A stretch of DNA of 64,000 nt from Rhodoferax sp. PAMC 29310. GTDB lineage: Bacteria; Pseudomonadota; Gammaproteobacteria; Burkholderiales; Burkholderiaceae_C. A model generated the notes under the pieces. The model saw only the letters and a list, made by a program, of their open reading frames with translations. It made no database searches and was not told where the DNA came from. Made by a program: the position numbers and the translations under genes. Location: the NCBI RefSeq assembly GCF_017948265.1, contig NZ_CP072852.1:558001-622000 (forward strand), written 5' to 3'. Positions 18,506-26,140 of this stretch are shown one piece after another. Position 1 is the first letter of the stretch. Every line of letters begins with the position of its first letter.

Positions 18506-19245
18506 GCAATGCGCCCCAAGTGCCCGTATTTCACATAAATTTGGGTCCCAGCGGTGGCCTGTAGTCCTGCCGTCTCGGGCGACGCATCTCTCAGCCATGT
18601 GCCGACCGGGTAGTGGTGCGCCGATCCGGTTAACCCACCCTTCAACACCAGCAATTCAAGACCTTGCAATTGCAAGTCAGCGGGCAGGGGGCCAGTTTGC
18701 ACGAAATAGACTAATTCCACCCGTTCATCGGGCCGTTGAAACAAGACCTGTCTCACCACGGCGGTGAGCGGCAAGGTGGTATGAACTGGCGCTGCACTCA
18801 AGGCCAGTTGCGTCGTGTCCTGTGCGGAAAACTGCTGGAGCTTTACAAATATCAGGCAACCCTCGTCGCTGAAAGGTGCGTGGGCGGAGCCAGGCGGGTT
18901 GCGCAAATAGCTGCCGGCCGGGTAATGCCCGTTCTCATCGGAGAAAACGCCGCAAAGCACCAAAATTTCCTCGCCTTTCGGGTGAACGTGGGCCGCAAAG
19001 CGGCTGCCGGCGCGGTAGGCCACAAGACTGGTTGCGCGGGTGGTGTGCTCGCCGCCATCGCGCTCCAGCACAATGCGTCGAACGCCCGGGGCGGGCGATG
19101 ACACCCACGGCACTGTTGACGCGTTGATCATGGCGTCTGCTTGCAAGTCGTGGTTTACGCGCAAATCGGCCAGCGGTTCGCTGACCAGACTTGCCAGCTG
19201 GCTTTGTTGGTACAAGTCTTGCCAAAAGTCTGAGTCGAAGTTCAT
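18502..19245 (-). CDS. Cupin-domain protein, ChrR-like
   Basis: A 247-residue cytoplasmic protein. The central segment with FAAHVHPKGEEILVLCGVF, then GHYPAGSYLRNPPGSAHAPFS, is a metal-binding cupin with two His-containing motifs; a second weaker cupin occupies the C-terminal half. This double-cupin pattern resembles the C-terminal domain of ChrR anti-sigma factors, but no zinc-binding anti-sigma N-domain is seen. It is probably a metal-dependent dioxygenase or sensor. The ATG at 19245 was preferred over a longer frame to 19323. It is coupled to the amine oxidase gene by an ATGA overlap. Confidence 0.78.
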   Translation of the reverse strand: MNFDSDFWQDLYQQSQLASLVSEPLADLRVNHDLQADAMINASTVPWVSSPAPGVRRIVLERDGGEHTTRATSLVAYRAGSRFAAHVHPKGEEILVLCGVFSDENGHYPAGSYLRNPPGSAHAPFSDEGCLIFVKLQQFSAQDTTQLALSAAPVHTTLPLTAVVRQVLFQRPDERVELVYFVQTGPLPADLQLQGLELLVLKGGLTGSAHHYPVGTWLRDASPETAGLQATAGTQIYVKYGHLGRIA

Positions 19246-19435
19246 GGTGGGCCCATTGTGAAGGATGGCGCGATGTGCCGCACAGCATCGTTGTGCCTTG
19301 GTTTGACCCCGCTGCCGAGCCATTATTGACCTCCAGCAGGGAGCACGAAACTCGGCTGGAAGTGATTTCTTTCGTTCTTCAGTTCGACGACTTACTCACA
19401 CGTTAAAAATAAAGACATAACTTTGATGTGGCTCT

Positions 19436-19496
19436 TTTCTATAAGCGGGAAAAGCTATCAAAAATATAGCGCCTCGAAAGCGCGTTCAGCATCACG
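19436..19496. repeat. Dispersed repeat copy G
   Basis: An intergenic copy in the gap between the cupin and rluE genes. The core GCTA-N9-TAGC is at 19454-19470, followed by GCGCCTCGAAAGCGCG, which can fold back on itself. Confidence 0.6.
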
Positions 19497-19506
19497 AAGT
19501 TTGTAA

Positions 19507-20079
19507 TTATTCTTGGTAAGTTCCAGGGGATAACCCGTTCAGAGAATAGGGGCCAATGGCAGCCCGAATCAGCCGCAGAGTAGGAAAGCCGACGGCAGCA
19601 GACATCCGGCGCACTTGCCGGTTGCGCCCCTCTGAAATCACCAGTTCAATCCAGGCCGTTGGAATCGATTGCCGAACTCGCACTGGGGGCTCTCGGTTCC
19701 ATAGCGATTCTGGTTGTTCGATCAATTGGGCGCGAGCAGGGCGAGTGGGGCCGTCGTTGAGTTGCACGCCTTGGCGGAGTTGACTCAAGGCGGCTTCAGT
19801 GGGCAGTCCCTCCACCTGCACCCAGTAGGTTTTCTCCATCTTGTGGCGCGGGTCCGAGATTCGAGCCTGCAACTTGCCGTCATTGGTCAGCAACAGCAGA
19901 CCTTCGCTGTCAGCGTCCAGTCGCCCCGCGACATATACACCGGGAATATCGATAAAGTCCTTGAGGCCCCGCCAGCGTCCCTCGGGCGTGAATTGACTGA
20001 GAACGCCATAAGGTTTGTTGAAGCAGATCAGACGGGAAGCAGCAGCCAAATTCATCGCGCGCAGCATAGCACCGTGCAT
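19507..20079 (-). CDS. rluE: 23S rRNA pseudouridine synthase RluE
   Basis: A 190-residue RsuA-family pseudouridine synthase, close in length and motif order to RluE, which modifies U2457 of 23S rRNA. The catalytic Asp is in [18 protein letters not shown] (about residue 55), and [24 protein letters not shown] is the family C-terminal box. There is no S4 domain, as expected for RluE. The start lies among a few close ATGs, with a later one at residue 9 possible. Its 5' end faces the divergent AhpD-like gene. Confidence 0.87.
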   Translation of the reverse strand: MHGAMLRAMNLAAASRLICFNKPYGVLSQFTPEGRWRGLKDFIDIPGVYVAGRLDADSEGLLLLTNDGKLQARISDPRHKMEKTYWVQVEGLPTEAALSQLRQGVQLNDGPTRPARAQLIEQPESLWNREPPVRVRQSIPTAWIELVISEGRNRQVRRMSAAVGFPTLRLIRAAIGPYSLNGLSPGTYQE

Positions 20080-20116
20080 TGCACAATGGCGTAGTCAACT
20101 CGCACAAGGAATTTCC

Positions 20117-20719
20117 GTGGCCCGCCTTCAACCTTTGCCTCCAGAAAAAAAACCTGAACTGAAGCCCTACTTTGACTTCTTTTTAGGCACGCTCGGATTC
20201 ACCCCGAATAGCGTCCTCACCATGCAAAGAAAGCCCAAACTGGTACAAGCCTTTGCGCAATTGAACGGTGCGGTGATGGATCCGCAAGGGGAGGTCGACC
20301 TGGGGTTCCGGCGTCTCATTGGGCATGTGGTCAGCAAAGTTTCCGGTTGCCTGTATTGCCAGGCCCACACACTGTTGGGCGCGAAGAACTTTGGTGTCAG
20401 CAATGCCAAGCTGGTCGATGTGTGGACCTACGCCAGTAGCCCGCACTACAGTCCACGCGAACGCATTGCTCTGGATTTGGCCATGGCTGCGGCCAGCCAG
20501 CCGAATGAAGCAACAGACGAGTTGTTTGAGCAGGCGCGCCTTCATTGGAGCGACGGTGAAATCACTGAAATTCTGGCTGTAGTTGCCATGTTCGCATTTT
20601 TGAACCGCTGGAATGACACCATGGGCACGTCATTGGAGGCGGCGCCTACCCAAATCGCCGAGCTTGCACTGGGCGCACAGGGCTGGCGAGCGGGCAAGCA
20701 CGGTCAATCGGGTCAATAG
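20117..20719 (+). CDS. Carboxymuconolactone decarboxylase/AhpD-like protein
   Basis: A 200-residue alkylhydroperoxidase-like protein. The GCLYCQAHTLLGAKNFG segment has the C-x-x-C-x-x-H redox site of the AhpD/CMD fold. The GTG at 20117 has AAGGA six bases upstream and is preferred to an ATG at 20015, which would overlap the divergent rluE gene. It would function in peroxide detoxification or a related redox step in the cytoplasm. A weak hairpin terminator follows at 20805-20824. Confidence 0.83.
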   Translation: MARLQPLPPEKKPELKPYFDFFLGTLGFTPNSVLTMQRKPKLVQAFAQLNGAVMDPQGEVDLGFRRLIGHVVSKVSGCLYCQAHTLLGAKNFGVSNAKLVDVWTYASSPHYSPRERIALDLAMAAASQPNEATDELFEQARLHWSDGEITEILAVVAMFAFLNRWNDTMGTSLEAAPTQIAELALGAQGWRAGKHGQSGQ

Positions 20720-20804
20720 GGTCCAGACCGGCAGTCGCTGCATTCGCGCCGTTCGTCGGGATGAAGTGCGTGCTTGTCCCATCTCTGACTACAGTTAGGC
20801 TGTC

Positions 20805-20824
20805 TCAGTCGCGGACTGATTTTA
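20805..20824 (+). terminator. Weak candidate terminator after the AhpD-like gene
   Basis: A 6-base stem TCAGTC/GACTGA with a GCG loop is followed by a short T-run. The stem is small, so this is low confidence. Confidence 0.3.
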
Positions 20825-20913
20825 GCCGTTTTTGGGCTACCTATTCCGCGGTAAAGGGTATTTTGTCCGGTTTGTTGGGATTGTTTTCTGTTCTCAAATC
20901 GCGGTCACGCAAG

Positions 20914-20942
20914 TTGAATCAGTAAAATACCCAGCATAAATA
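20914..20942 (+). promoter_or_regulatory. Sigma-70-like promoter for the leader ORF/cold-shock gene
   Basis: TTGAAT at 20914-20919 and TAAATA at 20937-20942 are separated by 17 bases, in an A+T-rich stretch just before the leader ORF at 20985. Both boxes are close to consensus. Confidence 0.6.
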
Positions 20943-20984
20943 AACACAATACCCTGAAAAAGAGTATTGACAGGGAGGATATTG

Positions 20985-21050
20985 ATGGCTAAAAAAGGAT
21001 TTAACTTGGACCGTGGGCGTATTGCGACTGCGGCCCTCTATGCGCCTTAA
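20985..21050 (+). CDS. Candidate 21-codon leader ORF overlapping the cold-shock-domain gene
   Basis: An ATG with an ideal GGGAGG ribosome site six bases upstream opens a 21-codon frame beginning MAKKGFNLDRG and ending in TAA at 21048-21050. It overlaps the next ATG (21040) by 11 bases in another frame. An imperfect inverted repeat (CAATAC...GTATTG at 20947-20969) lies just before the ribosome site. This is a better initiation site than that of the cold-shock gene itself. It may be a regulatory leader peptide that couples translation; no homologue is known to me. Confidence 0.45.
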   Translation: MAKKGFNLDRGRIATAALYAP

Positions 21051-21576
21051 CGGAACGCTCAAGAATTGGAATGCCCAACGGGGTTTTGGTGTCATTGCCG
21101 CTCTGCAAGGGGGGCAGCAAATCTTCGTCCATATATCGGCTTTCCCACGTGAGCGGCGCGAGCCGTCAGAAGGCGATGCACTGACTTTTGAGATTGAGTT
21201 GGACGGCAAAGGGCGGCGCCGAGCCGCCAAGGTTCAACTGGCGGAAGCCAATTGGACCCTTTTTGAAGACCCTCGTTGGCCCGAAAGCAAGATGGATACT
21301 TTGTCGGGGTTGCCACGTCCCAACGATTCCAGACCACGCACAGGGCGACAACCAGAGCGGCACGGTTCGAATTTGCCCTGGGTGTTGATGGGTATGTTGG
21401 CTATATTGGCCATGGGTTGGTTGGCGCTGGACAAGTATTCACATTTGCTGGTCAAATTTTTCGTCAGACCTTCGCTCGTGATTCCTCAGGTCGAGCTCAT
21501 TCAAAAGCCATCCACCTTGGCTCAGGGGGCGGTGGTGAAAAATACATCCCAAGACAAGTCCGACCGGGTCAAGTAG
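21040..21576 (+). CDS. Membrane-anchored cold-shock-domain protein
   Basis: About 178 residues from the ATG at 21040. The N-terminal 65 residues form a cold-shock domain (LKNWNAQRGFGVIAALQGGQ then FVHISAFP), a single-stranded nucleic-acid binder. The middle is basic and disordered; one hydrophobic segment (about residues 112-130, WVLMGMLAILAMGWLAL) anchors the protein, and about 45 hydrophilic residues follow. CSD fused to a membrane domain is found in several betaproteobacteria (CSD-DUF1294), but here only one helix is seen, so it is a shorter variant. Translation may be coupled to the 21-codon ORF. A GTG at 21013 would be an in-frame alternative. Confidence 0.72.
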   Translation: MRLNGTLKNWNAQRGFGVIAALQGGQQIFVHISAFPRERREPSEGDALTFEIELDGKGRRRAAKVQLAEANWTLFEDPRWPESKMDTLSGLPRPNDSRPRTGRQPERHGSNLPWVLMGMLAILAMGWLALDKYSHLLVKFFVRPSLVIPQVELIQKPSTLAQGAVVKNTSQDKSDRVK

Positions 21577-21810
21577 CTCCAAGTGGTTCGAGAAAACCGG
21601 GTTAGCCGTGGTTGAGGTTCAGCCAAGTTCCAAAGGCGACTTTTCTGATCCTAGGCTGCGCGTGCTGCACCCAGTTTCGCCACTTTGTTGGATTGACTTG
21701 TTGTTGCTTGTTTCGCGTTCAGAGTCGATGGACCAGCCTGTCTTCAATGTGCTTTACGGCGGGCCGATATTGGGCAACCATACGCCATTGAATACAAAGG
21801 AACACCCGCA

Positions 21811-22842
21811 ATGAACGCTAGCGCACCAATGCACCAGAAATGGATCTATCGCCAACACCCGACGGGAGTGGTCGGCCCTGAGCACTATGAGCTCGTCAGT
21901 ACCCCTCTCGTTCTCGACCTGTCAGACGGCGAAGTTCTTGTCGAGGCCAAGTATCTGAGCGTCGACCCCTACATGCGAATCAACCAATCGCTCAAGCCGA
22001 CTTACAACGCCGAGCCGCATCCCCTCAACACGGTTCAAAACGGTGGCGTGGTCGGGCAGGTCGTCGCATCCAAAGCCCCACATCTGGCCACCGGCGACTG
22101 GGTTGAAGGAATGTTGGGTTGGCAAACCCATGCCCGGTGCCACCAAAGTGTCGTGCGCAAGCTCGACCCTGGTCTGGCGCCGGTCAGTACCGCATTGGGT
22201 GTGCTGGGGATGCCAGGCCGAACGGCCTGGTTTGGGTTGACGGAGTCTGGGAAACCGCGCGCAGGCGAAGTGGTTGTAGTCTCGGGGGCGGCAGGCGCGG
22301 TGGGTTCGCTCGTCGCACAGTTTGCAAAAAAACAGGGTGCTCGCGTGCTGGGAATTGCGGGCGGCAGCAACAAATGCCAATGGCTGACGGACACACTCTG
22401 CCTCGATTGGGCGCTGGATTACAAGACCTTTGGCGAGGCTCAGCAGCTCTCCGATGCGATTCAAGAGAAAACCAATGGCGTGGACGTCTATTTCGACAAC
22501 GTGGGAGGTTGGATCAGCGACGCCATCTTTCCGATCATCAATCGCCGCGCCCGTATCGTGATTTGCGGCACCATCAGCCAGTATTCCGGCGGCCTGGATG
22601 CGCCAGAGCTCGGCCCCCGGTTTTTACATCACATGCTCTATCAACGCGCGACCATCCAAGGTATGTTGGCGCGGGACTATGCCCATCGAATGGACGAGAT
22701 GCTGCGCATTGTTGGCCCGTGGGTTCAACGAGGGGAGCTGGTATTCGAGGAAACCGTGGTCAAGGGCTTTGAGGCGCTACCCGGCGCGCTCAATAGCTTG
22801 TTTACTGGCGATCATCGGGGCAAGGTCCTCGTGGAGGTTTGA
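21811..22842 (+). CDS. NADP-dependent oxidoreductase (zinc-free MDR family)
   Basis: A 343-residue paralogue of the protein at 1492-2508. It has VDPYMRINQ, LGVLGMPGRTAWFGL, VVSGAAGAVGSL for NADPH and YFDNVGG, the zinc-free double-bond reductase plan. The start follows AAGGAACACC. It stands alone, with an upstream gap of 234 bases. It would reduce activated C=C bonds of ketones, aldehydes or quinone-like compounds; the substrate cannot be told from sequence. Confidence 0.91.
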   Translation: MNASAPMHQKWIYRQHPTGVVGPEHYELVSTPLVLDLSDGEVLVEAKYLSVDPYMRINQSLKPTYNAEPHPLNTVQNGGVVGQVVASKAPHLATGDWVEGMLGWQTHARCHQSVVRKLDPGLAPVSTALGVLGMPGRTAWFGLTESGKPRAGEVVVVSGAAGAVGSLVAQFAKKQGARVLGIAGGSNKCQWLTDTLCLDWALDYKTFGEAQQLSDAIQEKTNGVDVYFDNVGGWISDAIFPIINRRARIVICGTISQYSGGLDAPELGPRFLHHMLYQRATIQGMLARDYAHRMDEMLRIVGPWVQRGELVFEETVVKGFEALPGALNSLFTGDHRGKVLVEV

Positions 22843-22869
22843 TCGCCCTGCGATGGGCTTCCAGTTGGA

Positions 22870-23139
22870 CTATTTGACGCATTGAAGCAGGTTGCCATTC
22901 TTTCCTGACCCCGTTTGCTCGGTGATGACGCAAGCCATCCCGCCGCAAAGACAGTGAACGATGGCGGTGGACATGCCGGGAATGGTGGTCGGTGCCGAGC
23001 ACTGGCATGCTGGCGCGGACATGACGCCCTGAGCATCGGCCGGTCGTCCGGTCATTGACAAAATAGCGACGATAACAATAGTGGCGAAGCCCATACCGAT
23101 GGCGGCCATGGGGGCGAGGTGTGAGGGGCGTTTGAACAT
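22870..23139 (-). CDS. Small exported cysteine-rich protein
   Basis: An 89-residue protein starting at the ATG at 23139, which has AAGGAG four to five bases upstream. Residues about 9-28 are hydrophobic (signal peptide or anchor); the mature part holds cysteines in a CQC pair, HCLCGGMAC and a C-terminal Cys. Cysteines in this number and spacing suggest metal binding or disulphides in the periplasm, but I do not recognise the family. It lies between two unrelated genes and its terminus overlaps no gene. Start sites of longer frames upstream lack a ribosome site. Confidence 0.6.
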   Translation of the reverse strand: MFKRPSHLAPMAAIGMGFATIVIVAILSMTGRPADAQGVMSAPACQCSAPTTIPGMSTAIVHCLCGGMACVITEQTGSGKNGNLLQCVK

Positions 23140-23231
23140 GAGACTCCTTTCGAGCATAAGTAAAAGGGGCCGTGGCAATCGCGCTGCAGCCCAATTTCAC
23201 TATAGCCCGGCAGTCCTCTGAGTGGAAGGGG

Positions 23232-24107
23232 TCAGTCGGCCAAAAATAGGGCGGGGTCTACCATGGCCTGGTTCAACATCACGCCCCAATGAAGGTGGGG
23301 GCCGGTGACTCGCCCCGTGGCGCCTACGGCTCCGATCCGGTCTCCTGTCTGTAGGCGTTCGCCAACTTTCACTTCAATGGCGCTGAGGTGACAAACCATG
23401 CTTAACAAGCCGCCGCCATGGTCCAGCCAGACCGTGTTGCCGTTAAAGAAGTAATTGCCGGTGTCAATGACCTGGCCGGGCAGCGGCGCGACGATGGGGG
23501 TGCCAGTGGGCGCCGCAATGTCCATTCCGCTATGGGGATTGCGAGACTGCCCATTGAAAACACGGCGCAACCCAAACGAACTGGAGCGACGACCGGGCGT
23601 TGGCACTTGCATGCGCAATGGTTCCTGGGGCAAAGGCTCGCTGAATGTGCCCATCACGCTCGCTTGATGGGCACGCTCTTTCTCAAATCGCGCCAGGTCG
23701 TTGGGCGCGAGGTCCACGGTGCCAGGCGCTACCTTGAGGCGTTGCTCCCGGTATTGCTTGGGGGTAATTGTGTAGGCGACCTGTTTGGTTGAGCCGCCCG
23801 GGGCCTGCACGGTGAGACTCGCGTTGCCAGGCAGGGCGCCGAGGGGAATCCCCAGCACAGCGGTCCACTCAATCACATCGCCCAGCACCAAAACAGGCAC
23901 GTCACCGTCATGTACCGTTGGGCGAACCGCTGCGGGCCCCAATGAAATTCGAGCGACTCCGCCTGGAACCACCAAGTTCTTGGGCCACACATCAGATGCG
24001 GCCAACGCCATCTTGACGGTTGGCAGCATGAGCAGCGCCAAGCCTCCGCTCAGCGCCGTGCGACGTGTGAAGGATTGCAGTGACTGGCAGGAAGAAAGCA
24101 ATGACAT
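23232..24107 (-). CDS. M23 family metallopeptidase (LytM-like)
   Basis: About 291 residues from the ATG at 24107. The N-terminus is a twin-arginine-like or long Sec signal (RRTALSGGLALLMLPTV), then an extended beta domain, then a LytM catalytic domain. The zinc site is visible as HSGMDIAAPTGTPI (H-x-x-x-D) and HLHWGVML near the C-terminus, with SFGLRRVFNG before it. It would cut peptidoglycan cross-links in the periplasm. A frame to 24137 begins with TTG and was rejected. The upstream 310 bases hold no recognised gene. Confidence 0.88.
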   Translation of the reverse strand: MSLLSSCQSLQSFTRRTALSGGLALLMLPTVKMALAASDVWPKNLVVPGGVARISLGPAAVRPTVHDGDVPVLVLGDVIEWTAVLGIPLGALPGNASLTVQAPGGSTKQVAYTITPKQYREQRLKVAPGTVDLAPNDLARFEKERAHQASVMGTFSEPLPQEPLRMQVPTPGRRSSSFGLRRVFNGQSRNPHSGMDIAAPTGTPIVAPLPGQVIDTGNYFFNGNTVWLDHGGGLLSMVCHLSAIEVKVGERLQTGDRIGAVGATGRVTGPHLHWGVMLNQAMVDPALFLAD

Positions 24108-24417
24108 GGTGCGAGTGTGGGACGAAAAATGGGTCAAGGATAAGGTCTGCCGGGATCACCCTGCCTTGGGGCGGGGGAAAGTGGGCGTTGCGGTGTTCTC
24201 CTTCGCGCGCCGGACATGTGGCATGGCGCCGAAGAAAATTCTGGCTATCCGGGCGTCTTGCGGCCAAAAAGGCCGAAAATGGGCGCTAGGCTTCGCGGCG
24301 ATCCAAGCGTCTTGTGACGCCTCTTTTTCAGAGCGGCCTGTTGCTACTTTGAATTCGAGCCCTGCTGACCGAAAGCGCTGAGTGCTGATCAAACCCGTCA
24401 TTTTTTTATTGGATCAA
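24108..24417. other. Intergenic stretch, no gene recognised
   Basis: This interval between the M23 peptidase and a small + strand ORF shows only overlapping frames without recognisable motifs. It includes a GGCC-AAAAA-GGCC mini-hairpin near 24262 and nearby GCGTCTTG(C/T)G-like short repeats; none is assigned a function. Confidence 0.3.
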
Positions 24418-24663
24418 ATGCCTCTCCTGAATCCTCACTTGCACAGCCCGGATGACGCAGCTCTGTTGGCGGCCGGAGGATTCAATCGACGATCCCTCCA
24501 GCGCCCCAGCTTGGGGCTTCTTGGCCAGTCCTACACCGAGGTGCGCTTGTGGTGCAGTAAGTCAGGCCAATGGAAGGCTGTGCCTGTGCGCTCTCAGCTG
24601 AACTGGGCTGGTGTTTTGGTGCCAATTTCTTCCGCGCATTTGCGTCCGCTCTCTATCAGCTAG
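24418..24663 (+). CDS. Hypothetical protein, 81 residues
   Basis: An ATG-started frame with coding-like third-position bias, ending 12 bases before the convergent YeeE/YedE gene. The N-terminus reads MPLLNPHLHSPDDAALL. A weak GGATCA is the only ribosome-site candidate. No domain is recognised and there is no signal peptide. It may be the remnant of a longer gene. Confidence 0.35.
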   Translation: MPLLNPHLHSPDDAALLAAGGFNRRSLQRPSLGLLGQSYTEVRLWCSKSGQWKAVPVRSQLNWAGVLVPISSAHLRPLSIS

Positions 24664-24674
24664 CGCAATTGCGA

Positions 24675-25103
24675 TCAGGTTTTCGTCGCGCGCAGTCCTT
24701 GCGTCAGAGCACCGGCGGCAATTCCGATCAAGGCCCAAACCAAGCTCCAATTGCCGGCGCCGAGGCCTGCGATAGCCGGGCCAGGACAAACTCCGCACAA
24801 GCCCCAACCCATTCCGAACAGGGCGGCGCCCACCGCAGTGTCACGGTTCCATTGGCTAGGATGGGCGTGAAAGTGATCGCCGAGCAGGGGCCGCTTGAGC
24901 AAGCGAGGTGCCAGTGAGTAGATTAACACCACCACCATGACCGCGCCGCCCATGACCAGCATCAGGCCAAAGTCTTCAAAGCGCAGAAAGCTCAACACCA
25001 CCTCGGGGCGGATCATGGTGGAGTAGGACAGGCCAAAGCCGAACAGAACGCCCGCCATCAACGTGCCAGCCATGCGGTAGACGTTCGATTTTTTTGGATT
25101 CAT
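24675..25103 (-). CDS. YeeE/YedE family membrane protein, second half-module
   Basis: A 142-residue integral membrane protein with about four hydrophobic segments. The CGVCPGPAIAGLGAGN motif is the second conserved Cys motif of the YeeE/YedE sulfur-transport family. The ATG at 25103 overlaps the stop of the preceding half-module (ATGA). Two small subunits acting together replace the single long YeeE of E. coli (TsuA, thiosulfate uptake), by analogy with PmpA/PmpB-type pairs. The likely substrate is thiosulfate or another sulfur species. Confidence 0.86.
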   Translation of the reverse strand: MNPKKSNVYRMAGTLMAGVLFGFGLSYSTMIRPEVVLSFLRFEDFGLMLVMGGAVMVVVLIYSLAPRLLKRPLLGDHFHAHPSQWNRDTAVGAALFGMGWGLCGVCPGPAIAGLGAGNWSLVWALIGIAAGALTQGLRATKT

Positions 25104-25573
25104 GCCAACCACCTTGCTGCCAGATTCGCGGTCAAAAACGCGGTTGCCATGAAGGTCAGCACTGCCATCAATGACGGCCATTGAAACGACCCCAACCCAC
25201 AAATACCGTGGCCAGAAGTGCATCCGTTGCCAAGGCGCGCACCGTAGCCCACAAAAAATCCACCAATCAGAAGCTGCCATTCAGGCACCGCCGTGGCTTC
25301 AGGCACGCCGCCCGCGAAGCCAAGCCACCAGATCAAAGCACCCAGCACCAAGCCCAGCGCGTAGACCAAGCGCCAACTGCGCGAGTCCAAAAACTTTTGT
25401 TGCTGAAAAAATGGGCGTTGCACCACATACGACCAGGTGCTGGAAAACACGGTGCTCATGCCGCCAATGCGGCCGGTTAGTACAAACAGCAGCGCGGTGC
25501 CCGTGCCGATCACCAAGCCACCCAGCAAATAGTGCTGCCAGCCCAGTGGGAAAAGCGAGAGAGTGAAGTTCAT
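25100..25573 (-). CDS. YeeE/YedE family membrane protein, first half-module
   Basis: A 157-residue membrane protein with about four helices. It has the GARLGNGCTSGHGICGLG motif that carries the first conserved Cys of the YeeE/TsuA family. Its stop overlaps the ATG of the second half. The pair is a split version of one YeeE protein, so both halves are needed for a full channel-like fold. No rhodanese or sulfur regulator gene is adjacent. Confidence 0.87.
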   Translation of the reverse strand: MNFTLSLFPLGWQHYLLGGLVIGTGTALLFVLTGRIGGMSTVFSSTWSYVVQRPFFQQQKFLDSRSWRLVYALGLVLGALIWWLGFAGGVPEATAVPEWQLLIGGFFVGYGARLGNGCTSGHGICGLGSFQWPSLMAVLTFMATAFLTANLAARWLA

Positions 25574-25773
25574 GGGCGGGGATTATGCGTGGCCTGTGAA
25601 CAACCCTTTCGGCGGTGCCCGCCATAGAAGATCAGCCGCCTCCACACATTGGCTGGAAAGTCCTTGTCTTCGACACTCAATTGACCTAAGTCATGCCATT
25701 CTGGGGTGGTACGCGGCAATATGCTCAGAGTGGGGCGCGAGTCGCCCTTGATCACTATAGAGGGGAGATTGAA

Positions 25774-26115
25774 ATGATCATGTTTGGAAAGCTCTTGTTT
25801 TCTGCAGAGTCCGGACTGGCGGTCGCGGACTGTTACGGCTCGGTTTTGCCGGTGCCGGACTACATGCAGGTGAAGGGGCCCTACATCCGCAGCAGCATTG
25901 AGGGAGGAATTTCAACCCTCAGCATTTACGAGTTTGATGATCAATGGACCGAGGAGGGTTTGGCCCATCTAAAGGCGCGCTATGCCCGCTTTTCTGACAT
26001 TGAAGGCGCAATAGCCTCGGTTGAGGAGTGGTTGGGTGTGGATGTTGCCCTGCATTTGCTGCAGGAGACCCACTCGGTTACCGATGCGCTCGAAGCCGTG
26101 TCGTTTCGCATCTGA
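25774..26115 (+). CDS. Conserved hypothetical protein, 113 residues
   Basis: A soluble protein from the ATG at 25774, which has GGGGAGA nine bases upstream. The N-terminus is MIMFGKLLFSAESGLAVADC, and there is an acidic helical region, YARFSDIEGAIASVEEWLGVDVALHLLQE. No domain recognised and no signal peptide. It precedes the acetyl-CoA hydrolase gene by 26 bases and may be co-transcribed. A role tied to acyl-CoA or acetate metabolism would be guesswork. Confidence 0.6.
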   Translation: MIMFGKLLFSAESGLAVADCYGSVLPVPDYMQVKGPYIRSSIEGGISTLSIYEFDDQWTEEGLAHLKARYARFSDIEGAIASVEEWLGVDVALHLLQETHSVTDALEAVSFRI

Positions 26116-26140
26116 ACTGCCCTCAACCTATCTGACTCCT

